Source: Hydrangea macrophylla
Lineage: Eukaryota; Streptophyta; Magnoliopsida; Cornales; Hydrangeaceae
Direction of reading: 5' to 3'
Assembly: GCA_033977485.1 (NCBI GenBank)
Contig: CM066992.1
Location: forward strand, 101,258,140 to 101,322,139
Length of the DNA stretch: 64,000 nucleotides
A model generated the notes under the pieces. It did no database searches and was not told the origin of the DNA. It saw nothing but the letters and a program-made list of their open reading frames with translations. This document shows, piece after piece, positions 9,911 to 21,435 of this stretch. How positions within the stretch are numbered: position 1 is the stretch's first letter; every line of letters starts with the position of its first letter. Position numbers and translations under genes: made by a program.

Positions 9911-12100
9911 AATAAGGGCATAACTGAAAAGATTTATAATTAGTAGGTGCGATAGTAACTTCACAAAATATGTGGGACCCACGTTGGGACCCATATGAAA
10001 CTTAGAAAAACACTCATTAGATGACTGGGTAGTTAATGGAATCTTTGGGGGATTTCATAATAAGAACTTAAGAATTCCGGGGGTGTAAATGAAAAAAAAG
10101 GGAATTGAGGTCAAGACACCTCATGCTTATGCATGTATAGGTGTCTAATGAATGGGAGTCTTTTCATTTTACAAAAATTGATCATAAATTAGAGAAGGAA
10201 GAAGGAGACGACGAGAATACGTAGCACCAACGACGTTAATTCGCCGTTCCGTCGATGTTCGCCGTCCGATTCGCGAACTGAAGCCGTATTCAGACTCGTG
10301 GAGGTGAGACGATCGTTTCTATACCTTTAATTTATGTTTGAATCGTCGAATTTTGGTAGCTCATTCTACTCTGTGACACGCGGTTTGCAGAAAACGTGTA
10401 GGAATCTCTTTAGAGTAGGAATTGAGATTGGATTTGGTAATATTCAGCACTTTTCTAGCTTAATTTGGGTATAATCTGAGTAAGGTGAGTTTTCTAACTT
10501 AAGATTTGATGTAGTACATGTCTTGTGCCTCAATTGATAGTTAGGAAATGCTAATTCTTAAAGTTATGGTTGAATTCATGCTAAATACTAGAAATTCGAG
10601 TTGATTTGGTATGAAATTATCATGCTTATCTAGTTATGTGCTTATATGTTAAGTGGTCAATGAATAATTGGGAGTAATGGTTCATTGTTGGGAATAATAA
10701 GGGAGGGAAGAGGAAGAATCCGATAAATACGGAAGTTCAAGGAATAAAAGTGACCGTGTGGCCGAGGAAGTGGTCTTCCGGTCTGAATGAACCATTAACC
10801 CATGAATTTTGTGACTACGTATGCTTACGTGCTTATATTGTTGCATTACACATGTTCACGACATTCAATGCACGTTAGTTATTCACTAAGCGTAATGCTT
10901 AAGAAAATTGTATTCCTTTTCTGTTGTGATAAATAACAACCACCGCAGGTTCGGAGCAATACTCGGAGAGGAAATGATGTGCGATGGGAGAGATGGGGAG
11001 GATTTGAGACTTGTGCTTTGAACTTCCTTTTAACATGTAAAATGTTGTAAATTGTAGTTTCTTTTATGATAAAGTTAGTGCTTTGGTTGTATCCTTGGAA
11101 CCAATACCCGGAGAGGAAATGATATGCGATGGGAAAGATGGGAGAGATGGGGGGGATTTGAGATTTGTGCTTATGAACTTCCTTTTAATATGTAGATTGT
11201 TGTAAATTATAGTTTCTTTTAAGATAAAGTTAGTGCTTTGGTTGTATCCTTGGAACTTAGAACTTTAACTTGTAATTTGGTAGTTTTGACGTTAACTTGG
11301 AGAACTTGGGTGAATTTCCAAGTTATGATTGGTTTTTGGTAAATTGTGTTGTTAAGCCAATCCGAAAAGTTCGTATCGTGTCGCTAATGTTTTGGACAAG
11401 TTCCTTGTGTAATCTTGATGTTAGTTTAAATGTTGAACTCATTTCCAACAAGTTTCCTTTGATGTTGGTTTGATAAGAAATGAAAGTCAATAATGTAATT
11501 TGATTCAAGGAAAGTTGTGTTCATAGCTAGTTTGATCCAATTATGATTGTGTGAGTGTTCTACATGCTTGTTTAATGTTAAAGCATGTTTAGGAATGTGT
11601 TTGGAGGGTTTCTTGAAGTTTCCATGAGGTTTGGGAATATTTTGGGTATGTTTCAAAACTTGTAGTAGCAGATTTTTATAGCAGAAACTATTCTGCAGGA
11701 ACCCGGATTGATCCAGGTGCAAAGGGTGGATCGATCCGGCCCTTCCTGGGGACATTCTGCGAGAAATAAACAAGTAGGGTCGATCCGGGTTTTGTGGGCA
11801 GATCGATCCGCCCTTGTTTCTTCCAGCTATCCGCTTTTATGGAAATGTGCATAGCTCTTTCTAGAAAACTCGGATTCGGGTGCTATTTTTTGCGTTGGAA
11901 CCGAGACTCAAAAACCTATATTTTGGTACAAAATTTGGCTATCCTTTATAAATAACCAATTTGCCCTTGGGGCTGTTTTTGTCACAATAAAATTCTTTCA
12001 AGTAGTATATTTTACATTTTCTTCCTAATTAGTGTATGTTTGGGTGCGTTTAGTCTTGTTACACGTGTCTTAATCTGCCGGGGCGGGTTGGGGTGTGACA
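9911..12100 (+). repeat. Gypsy-type LTR, family C, 5'-truncated
   Basis: From the first bases it aligns with the interior of families D and E (ATAATTAGTAGGT..., GTGGGACC...), and it ends GGGGCGGGTTGGGGTGTGAC+A at 12100. The first ~350 bp of the LTR are missing; the sequence joins the degenerate family-G end directly. Donor-like GAGGTGAGACG and AAGGTGAGTT occur near 10301 and 10480, a stem-loop at 10887-10901 and GATCGATC boxes at 11705-11815. Confidence 0.75.
10955..11258. repeat. Tandem duplication of ~150 bp inside LTR C
   Basis: Two adjacent copies both run from CAATACYCGGAGAGGAAATG to GGTTGTATCCTTGGAA (about 10958-11101 and 11102-11254) and differ by a few substitutions and a short insertion in the second copy. 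Confidence 0.85.
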
Positions 12101-13179
12101 ATATGCCATAGAAAGAAAGTAACCCAAAGTATTCCACAGAATGATACCTTTTAATTAAATGATTAGATAGAGGCATCTCTCTCCACACACAAACACAAAC
12201 ATAAACAAAAATCAAATATTTTTCCGGTGATATATCAACACCGTAGCTGTGTGAGCGTGAGAGTGATGTTTACCCACACTGCAAAACCCAGAGAATGGGT
12301 ACGTAATCCATGTTATAGCAATAGAGATTGTTAGGGTGTTACTACTCTTAGATGTATATGCCATCAGCTGTCACTTGTTTATAGTGATCATGGTGTATAA
12401 ATACAGCTACTGATCAATATGGTTGCAATATAACTCTTTACATTGATTGTCTTCTTCCTCTGTTCTTCTCTAATCTTCCAGTCTTCTTCCTCTGTTTCTT
12501 CTCTAATCTTTAAGTCCAATCTCAGCTTGCAAAATGAATTCTCCTATATCTTTGATATTGCTGTGTCTTTTTTTGGTCATATCACCTTCAAAGCTGAAGA
12601 CCCAACCCCAACCCCAACTGCAACTGAGCGGTTACAGACTAGCATTGATCTGGGTGTCCGACTATTGTAAGCTTGAAATTGTTGGAGTTTGGAAATGCTC
12701 TGATATCACTTTGTTGGAAGTAGGTGAAGAGAAATTTATATTTAGAAAAGAGTAAGGACTTGTATGGATAAAACTTCTTTAGGAATGATCTCCAAATTTT
12801 TTTGGCTTGATACAAATGACTTGAGTACTCATCTATTTATACTAACAAAGAGAACATTCTAGGAAGCTCTTAACTACCACAATTATTACAACATCCAACT
12901 ACTTCATTTACTCAACATCCAACTACTACCAACTTCAGGATTATTCTAAACTTTGTCTTGAAGCTACTAGACAACCTCATTTACTTAAGTACAACTACTA
13001 CCAACTTCAAGATTATTCTAAACTTTGTCTTGAAGCTACTAGACACTTTAGACTCATTAATTGGGCCTATTACATAGATACAAACATTTTGGGCTTAAAC
13101 TACAAACCTCTCTTGAGCTAAATCAAGTTTATTTTGGGCTTTTACTGAACTATTTATTAATTAGGGAGCTTTTTATGAG
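12101..13179. other. Mostly non-coding; promoter-like or LTR-like segment and a direct repeat
   Basis: A TATA box (TGTATAAATACAG) near 12392 is followed by a CT-rich leader; the stretch from TGTTAGGGTG (12330) to about 12490 could be a small Copia LTR or a host promoter. At 12916-12972 and 12990-13045 an approximately 55-bp unit (ACTACTACCAACTTCARGAT ... GAAGCTACTAGACA) is repeated. Apart from the small frame at 12534, nothing coding is recognised. Confidence 0.5.
12534..12755 (+). CDS. Small hypothetical protein with a signal-peptide-like N-terminus
   Basis: A 73-residue frame opens MNSPISLILLCLFLVISPSK: a short polar start, a hydrophobic core at residues 5-17 and a polar exit, like a secretory signal peptide. 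It is followed by a Gln/Pro-rich linker (PQPQLQLS). The frame lies about 140 bp downstream of a TATA box with a CT-rich leader between, a sensible gene start. The mature part (YRLALIWVSDYCK) loosely recalls the first conserved block of RNase T2 enzymes but lacks the usual WP, so I do not assign it. It may be exon 1 of a broken gene or a chance frame in an LTR; no homologous exon is seen downstream. Confidence 0.22.
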   Translation: MNSPISLILLCLFLVISPSKLKTQPQPQLQLSGYRLALIWVSDYCKLEIVGVWKCSDITLLEVGEEKFIFRKE

Positions 13180-13214
13180 GAGTAATGTTATGCCTTCCAA
13201 ATTTTGTATCCTCT
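13180..13214. mobile_element. Left end of the GAGTAATGCT MITE, split by LTR element D
   Basis: GAGTAATGTTATGCCTTCC ... TTTTGTATCCTCT is the left end of the MITE that resumes at 21170 and ends at 21314. The flanks TTTTATGAG (13171-13179) and TTTTATGAA (21315-21323) match at 8 of 9 positions, a Mutator-like duplication. Confidence 0.85.
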
Positions 13215-15149
13215 TGTAATACCCGTACCCGAAAAAAAAGGTAGTAATATTTATTTTGCATGCAATAATTAGTATAATTAATTGCATATGATGATTTGGG
13301 TACGATTCAGTTACCCCGATGTGATAAGTGCTTGATCAAAGGGCACAGTTAGACAAATGTGGAATGGGACTCATGGGAGGTCCAGTTTGGATAAATTGCA
13401 TTTGGTTGCATTTATGTGATTAAATGATAGACATGTAAATGTAAATGTGTACATTGTAATACATGTTGATGCCATATGATTATTTAATTGATGAAATGTT
13501 AAGTGTTTTAATATTCTTTTATTATTCATATTGATTTATGGGACCAGTTTAGATACCCTTGTAAGGGCGTAATTGGATACGTGATATAATTGGTAGGCTA
13601 ACTAGTGCCTTCATATGATTATTTGGGTCCACGTGTAGGACCTATACGTGATATATATAGACCCACATAGATATTCAGTAGTTAATATAAAGGTTAAGGA
13701 GTCTTATAATAAACTTTAAAAGTTTTGGGGGTGTAAACGCAGTTATGACTAAGAGTCATAAGTTTGTAAGTATGGACAAGGCACGTGTGCCTTCATCTTC
13801 ATTTAAAAAAAAAAAAAGATATAGAGATACAGTAGAGGGCCAAAACGAAAATGAAGGAAAAAAAAAAGTTTCTCGTTGCGGTTTCATCGCCGCAACCTTG
13901 CCGTTCGACCTCTATTTTGAGAACTGAAGTCATATGCGGACTCGTGAAGGTGAGATGATTATTTTTATGTCTTCCTTTTTCAATTTTGGTAATGTTTTTT
14001 CGCGGCCCATTTTAAGGTGTGATACATATATGTGATATGTAAATGTAGGGATATCATTGGAATCATTAGGAGCTAGTTTTGTGAAGGAATTTGAGAATTC
14101 TAGGCTTATTTTGGACCTATTCGTGAGGTGAGTGTCCTAATCCCAAAAATTGGATATTTAATGTTATTTATTTGTTAGTGAATGCTTAAATTGCTTAATT
14201 GTGATTAAGTAGAAAAGCATGTGATTAATTATTATTTAAAAACATGTCCAAAAATGATGAAATTGCCATGTTGACATGTTAAGTTGCTTATGTGCTTATT
14301 TGGGTCAAAGGGTCTCAAGTGATAATTACCATTAGTTAGCCTATATATAAGGGACAGAGAGATGTTGAAATCCTCAGAGAAAAGGGGATAGTGGTGACGA
14401 CCACAGCGAATTGACTACGGTCAGGAGTGAATGAGGGTGATTTCGCTATATGCGACGGAAAAAATAAGATTGGCCCGGAATCAGGGGTCCAGAACGATGG
14501 TGGTTGATTACTTGACACGCCGGCGACCATTTAATGTTGTGAATGTTTAATTGGTGTTATGAATCATTGAATACTCCAATTGCATGATTAGCACCACGTA
14601 CTCACTAAGCGAAAGCTTATTCGAATTTTGTGGCTAATAACCACGCAGGTTCCGGTGAACATAACAGTGAGGAATGATCAAGACCACGGGGCTGGGTTGC
14701 TAAGATGGGTTTTGTAATATTTAGTTTATTTATTTATAAATTACTAGTTGATAATGTTTGGGAGTTGTGGTATAATGATTACAAATTTAAGTATAGGAAC
14801 ATTTTAGGAGTTATGATATTAACTTTTATTATGTTAGAATGAATTTATACATTTTAGCTGGGTTTTGTGTATTTTGAAATATTTAATTAAAGAAAATGCT
14901 ACCTGGGTTGAAATGTTTTAGTTATGAAAACAGGATGAAAGGTGCTATAATGGGGGAACTTTGCCCAAGTACCATTTGACGGTTTTAAAACTTTATTTTA
15001 TTCCTCTTTATTAATTTATTTGATAAAATGATATTTTACCCTTGGTATTTCAGTCAAAATGTAATTTTTGGAACGTTAAAAAAATGATTGTTTGGTCCTT
15101 GGCTTTGTTATACGTGTCCTAACCCGCGGGGGCGGGTTGGGGTGTGACA
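13215..15149 (+). repeat. 5' LTR of element D
   Basis: It begins TGTAATACCCGTACCCG and ends GGTTGGGGTGTGACA. It includes GAAGGTGAGATG (~13945) and GAGGTGAGTGTCC (~14122) donor-like sites, and a TAAGC-GAAA-GCTTA stem-loop at 14606-14619 followed by ACCACGCAGG. The short frames in it (13745, 14336) recur in the 3' LTR with indels and are not genes. Confidence 0.93.
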
Positions 15150-15154
15150 ATTTT

Positions 15155-15165
15155 TGGTATCAGAG
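15155..15165 (+). other. Primer-binding site of element D
   Basis: TGGTATCAGAG, complementary to the 3' end of plant initiator-Met tRNA, lies 5 bp inside the 5' LTR. The next bases diverge from the full site (TAATA in place of a C-rich continuation). Confidence 0.85.
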
Positions 15166-18100
15166 TAATAGGTTAGAGCAATAAAGAGTCTTTGGGGACG
15201 AGAGACGAATACGACACAAAAAAAAAAAAAATTTTAAAAAAAATCATGTGTATGATAATCATGATATGTAGCAACATGTAGAGGCATACATGTTTACAAC
15301 ACGTGATTTAAATATTGTTGAGCATGCATATCATGTTGCATGCATCTTACATATAATAATATGTGGAGAGATGGTTGAAAGCTTCATTATGGAAAAATGG
15401 AGCATAAAGGGAAATGTTTTCCTATGTGTTGAATTGATTCATTTGGAAAGGGGGATTGAGAGTTTACTAAGAAAATCCAAGTTTGGGAAATATTTGCGGA
15501 ATTTGGGTTCAGAAATTAAGAGTTGAGTTGGTCATCCTGAAATGATTTGACTGGTATTATTTTATCAAGGGTATTGACTTGATAAAGGGTTATGGAGTAT
15601 TGGGTTATGATTGTGGGTATGGATTTCTTTCCGAATATTATCGGGTATTATTATTAGTGAATATTATTTCTTATTTTCTGTCAAGGAAATGGATATCTGG
15701 ATTTCTTTATTTACGGTAGGTCTTCTAGTATTAAAATATTATAGTTGGGAAATTTTGGATTTCTTATTATTTATATGGGACTCATGAGTAGATATGGTAT
15801 TATCTTTATCTCTTATTTCTTCATTTATTCGGTAATGATTTTTGGGAGTATTTATCAAGCTTCTTATATATTCTCTTGGGATTGAGGGTGAAATACTGAG
15901 TTGGTCAAGGTGATAAGATATTTGGGGATTCACCAGTCGCTTGAGTTATTATGGGTTGTTGAGGAATCTCTCAACTCTATTTGGATTATATTGGGTTGTT
16001 GAAGAATCTCTCAACTCTATTTGGGTTATATTGGCTTGTTGAGGAATCTCTCAACATAAATTTATTATTTCTATTCCTTGGGATGCCTCTCTTATTATCG
16101 AATAATGTTTGGTTCTCCAACGCGTCAGTATGAAGAGTAGATTTGGGGTTAACTAAAAGTAACAGACTTTTCCATTGTGTTTCTATCGATTGGGTGTCAC
16201 TACGGTTATAAATTATTATTTTCTGATTAAGAATATTGTTGATTGGGATCAAGACTAAGTAGATTGTTGTACGAGTAATCAATTGGGTTGATGGGCTATA
16301 CGGGGTATCGGAATTTTCTATCAGAGGTTTGAATTTGAAATGGGTTTACCAAGTTAATAAGTAGTATTTCTTTGACATCCAAACCACTGCAAGATCCGTT
16401 CAACCACCATGTGCCTCAGGTAATAATATTTTTATTATTTCTTTGTACTTAATATGTGAGATCTGACTGTTGCACTGCACTGTAGCAATTGTCAAGTATC
16501 CTAGTATATCATTAGAAACTTTCAGACTTTGAATTTAGCTACTAATAATGTATTCAAAATTTCAGAGATATTTGAATGACATTAAGTGAGTTTATATATG
16601 TTTAAATGAGTAGAAAATATTTTGAAATCATCTCTTGTGGAAAAAAAAAACTGATTATTTGTGAGTCAGAAAGTATTTAAAAATATTTTGATAAAAGAAG
16701 ATAATTGGATTTGATCCAAATTCGGTAGAAGGAGGAAACTAGAGAAAAGTGTTTTTAATCAAATGTAGGTATTTCAATTGTTGTTTAAAGGAGTTATTAA
16801 TGGAAAATATTTTGGTTATGTAATAGTTGTGTAAACGTTTTTATTTCATGGAGAGAGATTTTAAATGAAGACTATTGGGCTAGGAAGCTCAAATGAGTAC
16901 ATTACCTTTACTTTGCTTTTAAATTGGAATATTAAATTTTTAAATGAATTCCAAATGACCTCTGTAAGAAAAAGGGTCTGAAAGTAACTTGTGATATTAT
17001 ACATATTATTCTAAATACTGTTTGTTGCAAATACATAATTTTGGCTGATGGGTTGTAAGAAGTATCAAATTATTTCTTGGGAACTGAGTTGGGATATTCT
17101 TGGTTACAAGGTGAGTATGAAAGGGCAATGTAGCATTTCATTTTAAAGATATGTTCTGGATATAAGTGGGTATTGAGCTACAATAACTGGTGAGTATTGT
17201 ATTTCTCGAACACATGATGGTGTTGCTTATTGATTGGGAGTATTGTATACTTGGGTAACAGGAGAAAGTTTGATATTGAGGAATGTTGGATCATTTTTTT
17301 AAATTGTATCGCGACAAAATCAGTTGGTTATTAATTGCAAGTGCTACAAAGAGGGGACAAATATGTATATTAATTTCTATATATTGGGGCTTAAACAAGT
17401 AAGTTCTACAGCATGAAAAGTTTGAGAATTGTGAAGCTTCGCCTTATATTGAACATTTGGTGGATGAGTTGTGTTTCTAGAGTGTGTGATTTAAAAAAAC
17501 AGAAATTTCGTGGGTGTTATTAGAAATCAGTCAATTGGGACTTATGAACGTGAAATGAATTTGAAGTTACAAGATTGACCAGATATTATTAAAAATTTGT
17601 CGAAGATTTCTTTTCTGTACGAGCATGCGTATGAAACTTATATCGATTACAGTTAAGTTCTCAATAATCAAATGAACATCGATCTATGATGATACTGATA
17701 TTATTATTGCAAAGGTTTGTGTTGGGATTGGGTAATATGTTGATGCACACTAATTTATACTGCATATGGTTGAAATCTCATAAAATGAATTATCTGGTAC
17801 CAGATCTAAAATTCGTGGTATTCTTTCTGTATTGAGCATTTTGCGGTAATATTCTCACGAGCTGAAAGTTTACATTAATTGTTGTGACTTGAACATTTAA
17901 TTATACAGCGACAAGTAAATACAGGGTATGAAGGACAGTTGGAACTCATGATGGCTACAGTTTGAATTTTTATAAGGTGAAGACAAAATGATTGTTGGTG
18001 CTCGAGTCAGAGATCAAGGGGGGTTGGTTTGCGCGGTGACTATTTAGAAAGGATTTGAGTCAAGATTCAAAATTTGTTAGCAACTAAATTTGTTCCATAA

Positions 18101-19225
18101 ATTGGAGAAGGAATGATGACAATAAATTGAGGTCAACCAGCGTTATTATAACAGATGAATGAGAGTTGACTTAAAGATTAGTTCGAGTTTTAATTTTACG
18201 AATTTGTGATACAATATTGAAAGGAAAGTAATTGAGCTCTACTCTATAGTAAAAAGTGTCAAAATCTCAAGATCAAGTATGTACTTCAAGTAAAGATAGC
18301 TCAAGGAATGAGTTCAGAAGAAATATTGAAGTATATAATGAGATTTGAGTATATAATACGTTAGTAATTAGGTCTGCGACACTACTAATTGTATTTCATT
18401 GTTATGATGACTTAGTAATTAGTTACACGGACACAAGTCTTCTTGAAGATTGATCTGGCATTTAAGTTCTTTCAGGTAAAAGTTTCGACTAAGATGTTGA
18501 GAAAGTTGTCTTCAGATGAGGAAATGTAAAGCATTCTTTACGATGCGTGGTATAAGGGCAGAATCAATGAAGGTTCGTGGGATTATTGTGATTAATATTA
18601 TTGACAATCTGAAATTGAATGTTTACTGTATTAAATTCCATGACGGCATTGCCAAAGTCAACAAGAATTAGGTGTTGTCGTATAAATGATTTGTTGACAA
18701 GTTGTCCAAATCAGGGCTGTGATTAATGATTGAAACTACGGATTTGCTAAGATTAAACGATCTATATGTGAAAGAAATTACGAAATTATGTGGGTACTAG
18801 CACTTATCATCCTAGATGGAAGAGTTGATTATGAAGAAATTTCTGGAATCTTGCAAAATGCAATGGAAATGAGACTGAACTTTTGCGATATGTGCTATCA
18901 TCTGCTGATATCTAGTGGTAAAATATAATAAAGGCAAATGAGTTCTGAACGATTGGGGGAAATGACTTCTATGGGGAGAGAAATATTTCTAGAAGTTTAA
19001 TCTTCAGAAAATGGTATAGTTTGACGAACTAAGTGAGATTGAAATTACAGTATGCCAATTGGAAATATTGAAGAATGGGGATCAGTCGGTTGTGATTGTG
19101 GTCACACCAGTGCGTATAATGTATTTTATAATCATGTTGTTACATATGAACCAATAGAGTTTCGAGCGGAAATACTTACAACTATTTGATTCATAAGGTG
19201 AGAAAAGTTTGGGGACAAACTTCCT
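15166..19225 (+). pseudogene. Degenerate Gypsy gag-pol region of element D
   Basis: No open frame is longer than about 100 codons. Two pol traces survive on the plus strand. Around 18445-18560 an RT-like trace reads DLAFKFFQVKV and then KAFFTMRG in place of the Gypsy blocks DLRSGYHQ and TAFRTRYG. Around 18690-18890 an integrase-like trace reads FVDKLSKSG, LNDLYVKEITKL and RNFWNLAK, separated by stops and frameshifts. RT and IN traces are only ~240 bp apart, far less than in an intact element, so about 1-1.5 kb between them is deleted. The last codons before the LTR (FGDK ... REGEM, stop) match a Gypsy pol tail. At 15985-16050 a ~55-bp motif containing GAATCTCTCAACTCTATTTG is repeated about three times. 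Confidence 0.7.
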
Positions 19226-19241
19226 AAAAGGGAGGGAGAGA

Positions 19242-21169
19242 TGTAATACCCGTACCCGAAAAAAAAGGTAGTAATATTTATTTTGCATGCATTAATTAGT
19301 ATAATTAATTGCATATGATGATTTCGGTACGATTCAGTTACCCCGATGTGATAAGTGCTTGATCAAAGGGCACAGTTAGACAAATGTGGAATGGGACTCA
19401 TGGGAGGTCCAGATTGGATAAATTGCATTTGGTTGCATTTATGTGATTAAATGATAGACATGTAAATGTAAATGTGTACATTATAATACATGTTGATGCC
19501 ATATGATTATTTAATTGATGAAATGTTAAGTGTTTTAATATTCTTTTATTATTCATATTGATTTATGGGACCACTTTGGATACCCTTATAAGAGCGTAAT
19601 TGGATACGTGATATAATTGGTAGGCTAACTAGTGCCTTCATATGATTATTTGGGTCCACGTGTAGGACTATACGTGATATATATAGACCCACTTAGATAT
19701 TCAGTAGTTAATATAAAGGTTAAGGAGTCTTATAATAAACTTTAAAAATTTTGGGGGTGTAAACACAATTATGACTAAGAGTCATAAGTTTGTAAGTCTG
19801 GACAAGGCACGTGTGCCTTCATCTTCATTTAAAAAAAAAAAAAAAGATATAGTAGAGGGCCAAACGAAAATGAAGGAAAAAAAAAAGTTTCTCGTTGCGG
19901 TTTCATCGCCGCAACCTTGTCGTTTGACCTCTATTTTGCGAACCGAAGTCATATTCGGACTCGTGAAGGTGAGAGGATTATTTTTATGTCTTCCTTTTTC
20001 AATTTTGGTAATGTTTTTCCGCGACCCATTTTAAGGTGTGATACATATATGTGATATGTATATGTAGGAATATCATTGGAATCATTAGGAGCTAGTTTTG
20101 TGAAGGAATTTGGAAATTCTAGGCTTATTTTGGGCCTATTCGTGAGGTGAGTGTCCTAATCCCAAAAATTGGATATTTAATGTTATTTATTTGTTAGTGA
20201 ATGCTTAAATTGCTTAATTGTGATTAAGTAGAAAAGCATGTGATTAATTATTATTTAAAAACATGTCCAAAAATGATGAAATTGCCATGTTGACATGTTA
20301 AGTTGCTTATGTGCTTATTTGGGTCAAAGGGTCTCAAGTGATAATCACCATTAGTTAGCCTATATATAAGGGACAGAGAGATGTTGAAATCCTCAGAGAA
20401 AATGGGATAGTGGTGACGACCACAGCGAATTGACTACGGTCAGGAGTGAATAAGGGTGATTTCGCTATATGCGACGGAAAAAGTGAGATTGGCCCGGAAT
20501 CAGGGGTCCAGAACGATGGTGGTTGATTACTTGACACGCCGGCGACCATTTAATGTTGTGAATGTTTAATTGGTGTTATGAATCATTGAATACTCCAATT
20601 GCATGATTAGCACCACGTACTCAATAAACGAAAGCTTATTCGAATTTTGTGGCTAATAACCACACAGGTTCCGGTGAACATAACAGTGAGGAATGATCAA
20701 GACCACGGGGCTGGGTTGCTAAGATGGCTTTTGTAATATTTAGTTTATTTATTTTTAAATTCCTAGTTGGTAATGTTTGGGAGTTGTGGTATAATGATTA
20801 CAAATTTAAGTATAGGAGCATTTTAGGAGTTATGATATTAACTTTTATTATGTTAGAATGAATTTATACATTTTAGCTAAGTTTTGTGTATTTTGAAATA
20901 TTTAATTAAAGGAAATGCTACCTCGGTTGAAATGTTTTAGTTATGAAAACAGGATGAAAGGTGCTATAATGGGGGAACTTTGCCCAAGTACCATTTGACG
21001 GTTTTAAAACTTTATTTTATTCCTCTTTATTAATTTATTTGATAAAATGATATTTTACCCTTGGTATTTCAGTCAAAATGTAATTTTTGGAACGTTAAAA
21101 AAAATGATTGTTTGGTCCTTGGCTTTGTTACACGTGTCCTAGCCCGCGGGGGCGGGTTGGGGTGTGACA
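19242..21169 (+). repeat. 3' LTR of element D
   Basis: It is the near-copy of 13215-15149, 1928 bp. The main length difference is loss of an 8-bp unit in the A-rich stretch near 19845. Its stem-loop is damaged (TAAACGAAAGCTTA, ~20625). Confidence 0.93.
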
Positions 21170-21314
21170 CCTCTACTTCGCAAATATATGTGGGACTATC
21201 TTAAAAAATGGTGGGACTACTTCAATATCCTCCAATCACAATCTAGTGGGCCTTACTGTTACATGTATTTGGGAAGCATTTGAGATTTAAAATTTGGAAA
21301 GCATAGCATTGCTC
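21170..21314. mobile_element. Right part of the MITE interrupted by element D
   Basis: It resumes at CCTCTACTTCGCAAATATAT and ends ATAGCATTGCTC. The same sequence without the insertion is at 4529-4685. Confidence 0.85.
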
Positions 21315-21435
21315 TTTTATGAAATTGTAAAACTTCAACAAAATTTACTCTTATTACACAACTAAATATACTAATCATGTACCCATTAGTATAATTGCTC
21401 GTGAAGCTGGTACCACTCTTATGTGTTGCAATTGC
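21315..21435 (+). pseudogene. hAT transposase C-terminal fragment, copy 2, left part
   Basis: It matches copy 1 (4686-4800), including the segment TACCCATTAGTATAATTGCT. It is cut at 21435 by a solo LTR whose duplication is ATTGC. Confidence 0.8.

Larger units (their letters stand above)
13215..21169 (+). mobile_element. Complete LTR retrotransposon D with degenerate Gypsy interior, TSD CCTCT
   Basis: The element is 7955 bp: two LTRs of about 1.93 kb, an initiator-Met-type primer site, a ~4.1-kb interior and a purine tract (AAAAGGGAGGGAGAG, 19226-19240). The 5-bp duplication CCTCT flanks it (13210-13214 and 21170-21174), and the interrupted MITE reads through once it is removed. By eye the LTRs differ at about 50 positions in 1.9 kb, so it is moderately young. 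The interior has no long frame, only heavily mutated RT and integrase traces. It therefore behaves as a non-autonomous element needing enzymes from a relative. Confidence 0.93.

Noticed and set aside
12560..12670. First conserved block of an RNase T2 (YRLALIWVSDYC)
   Set aside because: The characteristic Trp-Pro and catalytic His blocks are absent and the resemblance is only a few residues.
13745..13927. Lys-rich frame in LTR D, repeated at 19771
   Set aside because: The two copies differ by frame-changing indels in the A-rich tract, so the reading frame is not conserved.
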